In this document: piece after piece, positions 5,387 to 10,230 of the stretch | How the letters are laid out: each line of letters begins with the position of its first letter | Numbering within the stretch: position 1 is the first letter of the stretch | DNA from: Oscillospiraceae bacterium | GTDB taxonomy: Bacteria; Bacillota; Clostridia; Oscillospirales; Oscillospiraceae | Length of the DNA: 10,230 nt | Reading direction: 5' to 3' | NCBI GenBank assembly: GCA_009786775.1 | Contig: WQRL01000036.1 | Coordinates: 1 to 10,230, forward strand | Translations under genes and position numbers: made by a program | The notes under the pieces: generated by a model | Seen by the model: the letters and a program-made list of their open reading frames with translations, nothing else | Databases searched by the model: none | Told to the model about the DNA's origin: nothing

Positions 5387-7543
5387 CTAAGCCTTTTCAG
5401 CTTTCATGGTTAGTGAAATCCTTTTTTTCTGCACATCCACTTCTAGCACGGTGACATTTACAGTGTCCCCTACTTTTACGACCTCGGACGGATGCCGGAT
5501 GAAGCGGTCTACCATCTGCGAAATGTGTACAAGGCCATCCTGGTGTACCCCGATATCTACGAAAGCACCGAAGTCAATTACGTTGCGCACAGTTCCGACC
5601 ATCACCATGCCGGGCTTGAGGTCTTTCATGTCCAGCACGTCAGTCCTAAGCTGCGGCGGTGGGAGTTCGTCACGCGGATCCCGACCCGGCTTCTGTAGCG
5701 ACAGCGCAATATCCATTAGTGTCGGAACACCGACCTTGCAAAGCTCAGCCACCTCGGCTTCGCCGCGTTCCTTTATAAGCTCGCTAAGTGCCGGCAAGGT
5801 GCCAACATCTGTGAGGCTAAGTCCAAACACTCCGAGAAGTTCCTTTGTGGCCTTATAGGACTCGGGGTGGACGGAAGTGTTGTCGAGAACATTTTTTCCC
5901 TCAGGGATGCGCAAAAAGCCCGCACATTGTTCATAGGCTTTCGGGCCGAGCTTGGGCACTTTAAGCAGCGTCTTTCTTTCGAGAAAGGCGCCGTTTTCTT
6001 CTCTATAAACTACAACATTCTTGGCAACTGCCGGGCCGAGTCCTGCGATGCGTGCCAGCAGCGGGGCGGAGGCCACGTTGAGGTCAACGCCAACAGAGTT
6101 AACGCAGTCCTCCACGACTCCGTCCAGCGTGCCGCTCAGCCGGGCCTGCGGCATGTCGTGCTGATATTGGCCAACGCCTATTGATTTGGGGTCTACTTTT
6201 ACAAGTTCTGCCAGCGGGTCTTGCAAGCGGCGGGCTATTGAAACAGCAGAGCGCAGCGATACGTCAAACTGCGGAAATTCTTCTGCTGCAATTTTTGAAG
6301 CGGAATATACGGAAGCGCCGGCTTCATTTACCATCATATACGCAACTCCCGGGGTGTCCTTTATTAGCTCTGCTGTGAAAATTTCAGTTTCCTTTGACGC
6401 GGTGCCGTTGCCTATGGCTATTACAGTGACTCCATGTTTTTTTATAAGCCCCTTGAGAGTAACCGTGGCTTCCGCTACCTTCGATTGCGGAGGGGTGGGA
6501 TATACAACGGTAGTGTCCAGCACCAGCCCTGTAGCGTCAATAACGGCGCATTTGCAGCCTGTGCGGTAAGCCGGGTCAAGGGACAAAATAACATGCCCGC
6601 GTATCGGCGGCTGCATTAGTAGCTGCTTGAGGTTTGCGCCGAACATCCTTATGGCCTGTTCCTGCGCAGCTTCCGAGAGGTTGGAGCGAAGTTCTCTTTC
6701 CAAGGATGGGAAAAGCAGCCTGTTCCAAGAATCTTCAATGGCGTTGGCTACATATTCAGTCGTCGGAGAGTCATATGGCGGGGTCAAAATTGAGTCGTCC
6801 ATTATTTTAAGAGCCGCGTCATGGGGGGCTAAGAGTGTGACTTTCAGGGCTTCTTCTTTTTCCCCACGGTTAATCGCTAGTACGCGGTGGTGTGCAATTT
6901 TGTTGACGGGTTCTTCAAATTCGTAATACATCTCGAAAACGGGGTTGCCTTCTTTATTTTTCTCAGTGCGGATGGCGCACTGGCGCATAAGCAGCGGGCG
7001 CAGCTTGTTGCGGAGCGCGGCATCGTCGGAGAAGTCTTCGGCTAGAATGTCGCAGGCTCCCGCCAAGCAGCTCTGGGCATCCGCAATCCCCTTTTCTTCG
7101 TCAATAAAGCCTTCGGCTTTGACAAGCGGGCCCTCACATCCCCTATCCTGCGCCAGAAGCCAAACTGCCAGAGGTTCAAGGCCTTGTTCACGGGCGACTG
7201 TTGCGCGGGTGCGGCGTTTTTGCTTATATGGTCTGTAAATGTCTTCCACAGCAGCCAAGGTCTGGGCGGCAGCAATGGCCGCGGATAGTTCCTCGGTGAG
7301 TTTGCCTTGGGACTCTATTGATTCCAGCACTTCCTGCTTGCGTTTGTCTAAGTTGCGCAGGTATTGCAGCCTGTCAGCCAGTTCGCGAAGTTTCTGGTCA
7401 TCCATCGCTCCGTGCAGTTCTTTCCGGTAACGGGCGATAAATGGAATGGTGTTCCCTTCGTCAATGAGTTTTATAACATTGCCCACGTGTATGGGAGAAG
7501 AGGTGAATTCCTTAGCAAGAATAGTTTCGTATGAAAAAGACAA
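5387..7543 (-). CDS. tex: RNA-binding transcriptional accessory protein Tex
   Basis: Tex/YhgF family protein of 718 residues, the usual length being about 720-780. Tex is a conserved nucleic-acid-binding protein related to eukaryotic Spt6 and linked to transcription. Domains in order: an N-terminal helical Tex region with the hallmark GNTIPFIARYRKE and DIYRPYKQKRRTRATVAREQGLEPLA; a YqgF/RNase-H-like fold at about 315-450 (LSLDPAYRTGCKCAVID); helix-hairpin-helix repeats at about 490-560 (IAGLGPAVAKNVV, KVPKLGPKAYEQ); and a C-terminal S1 RNA-binding domain at about 645-715 (GTVRNVIDFGAFVDIG, DGLVHISQM, KKRISLTMKA). The start is taken as TTG at 7543-7541, because GGAGG (minus strand, 7556-7552) lies 8 bases before it and MSFSYETILAKEF resembles other Tex N-termini. 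An in-frame ATG at 7594 falls about 15 bases upstream of the predicted transcription start and adds a hydrophobic stretch foreign to the family. Confidence 0.95.
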   Translation of the reverse strand: MSFSYETILAKEFTSSPIHVGNVIKLIDEGNTIPFIARYRKELHGAMDDQKLRELADRLQYLRNLDKRKQEVLESIESQGKLTEELSAAIAAAQTLAAVEDIYRPYKQKRRTRATVAREQGLEPLAVWLLAQDRGCEGPLVKAEGFIDEEKGIADAQSCLAGACDILAEDFSDDAALRNKLRPLLMRQCAIRTEKNKEGNPVFEMYYEFEEPVNKIAHHRVLAINRGEKEEALKVTLLAPHDAALKIMDDSILTPPYDSPTTEYVANAIEDSWNRLLFPSLERELRSNLSEAAQEQAIRMFGANLKQLLMQPPIRGHVILSLDPAYRTGCKCAVIDATGLVLDTTVVYPTPPQSKVAEATVTLKGLIKKHGVTVIAIGNGTASKETEIFTAELIKDTPGVAYMMVNEAGASVYSASKIAAEEFPQFDVSLRSAVSIARRLQDPLAELVKVDPKSIGVGQYQHDMPQARLSGTLDGVVEDCVNSVGVDLNVASAPLLARIAGLGPAVAKNVVVYREENGAFLERKTLLKVPKLGPKAYEQCAGFLRIPEGKNVLDNTSVHPESYKATKELLGVFGLSLTDVGTLPALSELIKERGEAEVAELCKVGVPTLMDIALSLQKPGRDPRDELPPPQLRTDVLDMKDLKPGMVMVGTVRNVIDFGAFVDIGVHQDGLVHISQMVDRFIRHPSEVVKVGDTVNVTVLEVDVQKKRISLTMKAEKA

Positions 7544-7556
7544 AATAAAAACCTCC
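7541..7556 (-). promoter_or_regulatory. Ribosome binding site and UUG start of tex
   Basis: On the minus strand GGAGG (7556-7552) is followed by eight bases of mainly T and then TTG (7543-7541). This placement is near ideal and decides for the UUG start over the in-frame ATG at 7594. Confidence 0.75.
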
Positions 7557-7584
7557 GAGATTATTGTGAATGTTTTGCCAAAAA

Positions 7585-7613
7585 ATAATATCACATAAAG
7601 GAGTTATAGGCAA
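7585..7613 (-). promoter_or_regulatory. Sigma-A-type promoter for tex
   Basis: On the minus strand the -35 box is TTGCCT (7613-7608), followed by a 17-base spacer and the -10 box TATTAT (7590-7585), with TGA directly before it (extended -10). Transcription should start near 7578, leaving about 35 bases of leader before the UUG start. Confidence 0.65.
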
Positions 7614-7666
7614 TATGGGAAGTCGGGGTGGCACACAGAGATATTACAAATAATAAGCCTGGTGCG

Positions 7667-7870
7667 TCAATTTGAGCTGGCGGGAGGGTGCGCTGCGCCT
7701 GCGGGCTCCACCTGCGCAAATAAGCGAGAGCACAGCTCATTTCAGGGGCTCGCTAAACTCGCTGCGCTCAAACAGCCGCTCGCCTGGTCCTGAAATTTCA
7801 CTTGCTCTCGCTAATTTGCTCCGCTAACTCGCCCGCAGGCGCAGCGCACCCTCCCGCCAGCTCAAATTGA
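7667..7870. repeat. 204-base palindromic element with perfect 40-base inverted ends
   Basis: Bases 7667-7706 and 7831-7870 are exact inverted copies over 40 bases, beginning TCAATTTGAGCTGGCGGGAG. Two inner blocks are nested in the same register: 7717-7732 with 7803-7818 (15 of 16 matching) and 7739-7746 with 7789-7796 (8 of 8). The centre contains a small GCTG/CAGC hairpin and short GCTCGC/GCGAGC-like words. There is no room for a transposase. The form suits a non-autonomous MITE or a REP-like intergenic palindrome; I see no convincing target-site duplication beside it. When transcribed it would fold into a very long hairpin, and it would also block read-through between the divergently placed tex and the gene converging on it from the right. 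The remaining bases of 7544-7907 hold the tex promoter and nothing else that I see. Confidence 0.75.
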
Positions 7871-7907
7871 GGAAACTGCTGTGAATATTAAACGCCTCCA
7901 TTATTGT

Positions 7908-8477
7908 TCATCCTATTGCCATATCCGCTTTCTTAACAGGCAACCAGATTTCAAAAGGAACATTTTCTAAATCAGTTGTGGGTAATATAAAATGAACATT
8001 TATATTATCAGCTATTTCATAACCGGAAGTTGGAAGCCACTCTGAATATAAGCGCTCTTCCAAATTAGTGGCTGATTCCGCATTGTTATATTCTTCTGCA
8101 AAGAAATTGTTTCCTTTGAATATCGCCCATGTGTGTGCGGGAATAACACACTCCGTTAAATTGCCGCTCTCCGGCATAGGGCTTGCGACAGCTATGATGT
8201 AGTCACCGCCGTTATCATGTTCTGTTTCAATGCCAAAAAAGCCGTTATACTTGGTTGTGCTACCGTCAGGGTATTTACAGTTAACAGCGGCGTTCAACTC
8301 GTCACATAATGGGCCAGTCTCCAACGGATTTCCCTCCGCATCTTGCGGAGCGCCTTCAAATAGCACTTTTAACCACAATGCTTCTGCTCCCTCAAAAGCC
8401 TTTTCAATATCTTTGTCCAATGGCGCAGATACGCCCATGACACGAATAGCCTCGTGTTTCTCAATTCTAAACTCCAT
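7908..8477 (-). CDS. GyrI-like effector-binding domain protein
   Basis: Protein of 189 residues resembling the GyrI-like/AraC effector-binding domain (SOUL/BacT-like fold). These are small-molecule-binding modules found alone or at the C-terminus of AraC- and MerR-type regulators. Features seen: the opening EFRIEKHEAIRVMGVSAPL, a typical first strand of the domain (the E-x-x-P/A-x-x-V-x-G-x-x pattern); the central YNGFFGIETEHDNGGDYIIAV; the IPAHTWAIFKGN strand; and a final IADNINVHFILPTTD...FEIWLPVKK, the usual closing strands with E-I-W-L-P. No helix-turn-helix is encoded, so it is a stand-alone binding protein, possibly ligand-sequestering or sensing; the ligand is unknown. The start is supported by GGGAG about 8 bases before the ATG on the minus strand. 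It is divergent from the gene at 8599 and next to the palindromic element. Confidence 0.8.
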   Translation of the reverse strand: MEFRIEKHEAIRVMGVSAPLDKDIEKAFEGAEALWLKVLFEGAPQDAEGNPLETGPLCDELNAAVNCKYPDGSTTKYNGFFGIETEHDNGGDYIIAVASPMPESGNLTECVIPAHTWAIFKGNNFFAEEYNNAESATNLEERLYSEWLPTSGYEIADNINVHFILPTTDLENVPFEIWLPVKKADMAIG

Positions 8478-8598
8478 TTCTTCTACTCCCTTTGCAATTA
8501 GTTTGAAGCTGAGAACTGGATGGGACTTAAGTGTCGCACCGTTCTTTTTTGCTTGCGAAGGTGCAATGCCTGGGAGCCAAACCTGAGGAGGTTACCTT

Positions 8599-8928
8599 AT
8601 GAGCAATGTTGAAATATTTTTTGCGGAGGATTCTGAGTGGAGCGAGTTTGAAGCGGTCAATAAAGGCTACAGACTTGATGTTTATGTGAAAATACATCAG
8701 AACATATATAAGGTTTCTGTATATAGTATGGCCAGGCTCCAGCAAGATTTTGAAACAGAGGTATTAGATTCCGGATTTTATTTACCTGATCCAAATCTGG
8801 TGTTGGTAAAAGATTCGTGTACCCGCGAAATTATCGAAACGATTAACTGGCTAGACAAGCAGGGTTATTTTGCATGCATGATGTGCTCAAATAGTGTGGA
8901 TACCAACAGCCTTGTGAAAATTCAGTAG
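8599..8928 (+). CDS. Hypothetical protein, 109 residues
   Basis: I do not recognise this protein. It starts at an ATG with GAGGAGG (8585-8591) 7 bases upstream, a strong translation signal, and ends at TAG 8926-8928. The product is acidic and soluble, without a signal peptide or membrane segment. It contains MSNVEIFFAEDSEWSEFE, a strand-rich centre (YRLDVYVKIHQNIYKVSVYS) and two nearby cysteines in YFACMMCSNS near the C-terminus. Size and composition recall small immunity-like or housekeeping orphan proteins, but nothing specific supports that. Codons are more A/T-rich than in tex or dusB, as in the divergent neighbour, which suggests this small segment may have been acquired. No promoter is clear in the 121 bases shared with the divergent gene. 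Confidence 0.7.
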   Translation: MSNVEIFFAEDSEWSEFEAVNKGYRLDVYVKIHQNIYKVSVYSMARLQQDFETEVLDSGFYLPDPNLVLVKDSCTREIIETINWLDKQGYFACMMCSNSVDTNSLVKIQ

Positions 8929-9231
8929 CTTACTGTCACGGTTTTGATGTGGCATCGGCTTGATAATAATGCGTGGGTTTTCTGGAGTGTAAATGCGATA
9001 AGAGATATAGCGGTTTTTGCTAATACAATAACCGTTGCAAGTGAATTGAGGCATCTTACGAGGTATACAAGATTATGAAAAAGCTAAAAACATTGTTTTC
9101 GGGAATTGAATTTGTTGATTTTATGACGTGGGCCGTCAAATTGCGGCTAGGCCTGCGTGTCAATCATCTAAGGCTCCCCCCTCCCCTGTTCGGCGGCTGG
9201 TTTGCTGAGCTGGGTGGCTAGCAACAAGACC
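8929..9231. other. Gap without a convincing gene; two tiny overlapping frames
   Basis: No gene of normal size is present. Two short plus-strand frames can be read: 8947-9078 (43 residues, starting MWHRLDNNAWVFW, no Shine-Dalgarno) and 9075-9221 (48 residues, starting MKKLKTLFSG, with only a distant GAGG). They overlap in ATGA, as translationally coupled genes do. The first has a faint resemblance to the start of bacterial PH-domain membrane proteins (R-L-D-x-x-A-x-x-x-W), so a decayed gene fragment is possible. I would not annotate either as a gene. Confidence 0.35.
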
Positions 9232-9259
9232 ATTAAGAGTTGATTAAGAGATGATTAAG
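9232..9259 (+). promoter_or_regulatory. Three 11-base-spaced TTAAG repeats, possible response-regulator operator
   Basis: ATTAAGAGTTG (9232-9242), ATTAAGAGATG (9243-9253) and a partial third copy ATTAAGT (9254-9260) repeat every 11 bases. Written as TTAAGA-N5-TTAAGA-N5-TTAAGT, this matches the spacing, and largely the wording, of direct repeats bound by OmpR/PhoB-family regulators (for example PhoP boxes TTAACA with about 5 bases between). They end a few bases before the likely -35 box of the YccF gene, a position suited to activation. Which regulator binds is unknown. Confidence 0.45.
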
Positions 9260-9263
9260 TTCG

Positions 9264-9292
9264 TTGTTGTGGGTATGGTTTTGTGGTACAAT
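9264..9292 (+). promoter_or_regulatory. Promoter of the YccF-family gene
   Basis: The -10 box TACAAT (9287-9292) has TGG directly before it (extended -10). At 17 bases upstream the -35 position reads TTGTTG (9264-9269), a poor match that fits an activator-dependent promoter. The -10 region is nearly identical to that of dusB. Confidence 0.6.
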
Positions 9293-9317
9293 AATTGGGC
9301 AAAGAGAAATAGGTAAA

Positions 9318-9333
9318 GGGGAGATTTGCCTTG
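9318..9333 (+). promoter_or_regulatory. Ribosome binding site and UUG start of the YccF gene
   Basis: GGGGAG (9318-9323) lies 7 bases before TTG 9331. No ATG or GTG in frame is better placed, and the residues from this TTG (MRFIGNVIWLIFGG) match the usual YccF N-terminus. Confidence 0.75.
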
Positions 9334-9699
9334 AGGTTTATAGGTAATGTTATTTGGCTCATATTCGGCGGGATTGTTGAAGCCTTGCTGTGGTTTGTGG
9401 TGGGGCTGGTGCTCTGTCTGACAATAATCGGGCTTCCTTTTGGTGTGCAATGTATGAAAATTGCAGGCTTTGTTCTCTGGCCTTTTGGGCGTGAGGTAAT
9501 TCCTGGAGGTTTCGGCGTGATGGGCGCGCTGGCGAATGTGCTCTGGATTGTCTTGGTTGGCTGGGCTCTGGCGCTAATGAGTTTGGCGACCGGTGTGCTG
9601 TTTTGTATCACAATCATCGGTATACCTTTTGGGATGCAGCATTTTAAGCTGGCAAAGCTGGCACTATTTCCTTTTGGGGCACAAATCGTAAGGGTGTAA
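9331..9699 (+). CDS. yccF: YccF family inner membrane protein
   Basis: Small integral membrane protein of 122 residues, close to the common length of this family. It contains the domain twice: first TIIGLPFGVQCMKIAGFVLWPFG, then, about 58 residues later, TIIGIPFGMQHFKLAKLALFPFG, each with the family's T-I-I-G-x-P-F-G and W/F-P-F-G words. The very hydrophobic segments between (EALLWFVVGLVLCL, NVLWIVLVGWALALM) would cross the membrane several times. The function of YccF proteins is not established; membrane location is the only firm statement. It is transcribed from its own promoter, with possible response-regulator sites upstream, and dnaE follows 81 bases after the stop with a separate promoter. 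I see no clear hairpin terminator between them. Confidence 0.9.
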   Translation: MRFIGNVIWLIFGGIVEALLWFVVGLVLCLTIIGLPFGVQCMKIAGFVLWPFGREVIPGGFGVMGALANVLWIVLVGWALALMSLATGVLFCITIIGIPFGMQHFKLAKLALFPFGAQIVRV

Positions 9700-9719
9700 T
9701 AAGGCACTTCCGTTTAGTT

Positions 9720-9748
9720 TTGACAAGCTAGGGCGGATTTTATATAAT
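9720..9748 (+). promoter_or_regulatory. Consensus sigma-A promoter of dnaE
   Basis: TTGACA (9720-9725), a 17-base spacer and TATAAT (9743-9748) match the housekeeping consensus perfectly. The start site would be near 9755, with AAGGAG (9768-9773) and the ATG at 9781 following, so the leader is only about 26 bases. Confidence 0.92.
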
Positions 9749-9780
9749 ATTTTGACTAAGTCCCACGAAGGAGAGTGGCT

Positions 9781-10230
9781 ATGGCATTCGTTCATTTGCA
9801 TGTCCACAGTGAGTACAGCCTGCTTGACGGAGCCTGCCGGATTAAGGATCTGGTGGCCCGCGCAAAAGAGCTTGGGCAGGATAGTGTGGCAGTTACAGAT
9901 CACGGCGTTATGTACGGCGCCGTTAATTTTTATAAAGAGGCAAAAAATGCGGGCATTAAGCCCATAATCGGCTGTGAAGTGTATGTCGCCTCGCGCACCA
10001 GGTTTGATATGGACTATGAGCTTGACTCAGTCCGCTACCACTTGGTTTTGCTCTGTAAAGACGAAACGGGTTATAAAAACCTCTGCAATCTTGTCAGCAC
10101 AGCTTTTACTGAGGGTTTTTATATAAAGCCCCGCGTGGATATGGACTTGCTGCGCGCTTGCAGCGGCGGGCTGGTTGCGCTCTCGGCGTGCATGTCGGGT
10201 GAAATTCCTGAACTCATATCCGCCGGCAGG
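9781..10230 (+). CDS. dnaE: DNA polymerase III alpha subunit DnaE, N-terminal part
   Basis: The first 150 residues of a replicative DNA polymerase alpha subunit; the gene continues past the right edge (the full protein is typically over 1,100 residues). Visible is the start of the PHP domain: MAFVHLHVHSEYSLLDG with the H-x-H metal-binding motif, AVTDHGVMYGAVNFYKEAK with the DH pair, KPIIGCEVYVA, and YHLVLLCKDETGYKNLCNLVS. This order, with the PHP domain at the very N-terminus and no OB or exonuclease domain before it, identifies DnaE and not PolC. In Bacillota that also have PolC, DnaE extends primers, especially on the lagging strand; whether this genome has polC is not visible. The start is firm: AAGGAG 7 bases upstream and a consensus promoter. 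Confidence 0.96.
   Translation, partial: MAFVHLHVHSEYSLLDGACRIKDLVARAKELGQDSVAVTDHGVMYGAVNFYKEAKNAGIKPIIGCEVYVASRTRFDMDYELDSVRYHLVLLCKDETGYKNLCNLVSTAFTEGFYIKPRVDMDLLRACSGGLVALSACMSGEIPELISAGR

Noticed and set aside
5406..7430. Several plus-strand open frames opposite tex
   Set aside because: They are Ser/Arg-rich, low-complexity translations typical of a reversed coding strand, with no ribosome binding sites, while tex carries all its domains.
8230..8745. Frames antisense to the effector-binding protein and the 109-residue protein
   Set aside because: The sense genes have better ribosome binding sites and plausible protein composition.
1..10230. CRISPR array, tRNA genes, transposase, or toxin-antitoxin pair
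   Set aside because: No regularly spaced repeats with spacers, no T-loop GGTTCGA-type words in a cloverleaf context, and no protein resembling a transposase or known toxin were seen.

Overview
The window looks like chromosomal DNA from a Gram-positive, Clostridia-like member of the Bacillota. The support is indirect: an S-layer-homology protein of the type common in that group, strong AGGAGG-type ribosome binding sites, several UUG starts, sigma-A-like promoters with 17-base spacers, and an ECF sigma/anti-sigma pair resembling Bacillus SigW-type systems. No rRNA or tRNA gene is present to place it more exactly. Coding density is high and most genes are housekeeping or envelope-related.

Layout, left to right. 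(1) 2-430: the 3' end of an S-layer-homology surface protein, followed by a hairpin terminator. (2) 761-1774: dusB, a tRNA-dihydrouridine synthase, with its own sigma-A-type promoter. (3) 1898-3797: an ECF sigma factor and its zinc-finger, membrane-anchored anti-sigma factor, with a possible self-regulated ECF promoter just upstream. (4) 3817-3998: a strongly structured non-coding element with two competing pairings, lying between the anti-sigma gene and an MgtC/SapB-family membrane protein (4074-4778). (5) 4870-5346: a GNAT acetyltransferase, convergent with (6) tex (5387-7543, minus strand), an RNA-binding accessory protein with its own promoter. (7) 7667-7870: a 204-base nested palindrome with perfect 40-base terminal inverted repeats, probably a MITE or REP-like element. 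(8) 7908-8928: a small accessory segment with a divergent pair, a stand-alone GyrI-like effector-binding protein (minus) and an unrecognised 109-residue protein (plus), followed by about 400 bases without a convincing gene. (9) 9331-9699: a YccF-family membrane protein, preceded by three 11-base-spaced TTAAG repeats that look like a response-regulator operator. (10) 9781 to the right edge: the start of dnaE, with a consensus promoter.

The sigma/anti-sigma pair senses something at the envelope, and the SLH, MgtC-family and YccF proteins are also envelope proteins, so stress at the cell surface is a loose common theme. DusB, Tex and DnaE are tRNA-modification, RNA-associated and replication functions with no special link. 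I see no defence island, CRISPR array, transposase gene or biosynthetic cluster. The least explained items are the switch-like structured element before the MgtC-family gene, the long extracytoplasmic part of the anti-sigma factor, the palindromic element, and the operator-like repeats before the YccF gene.
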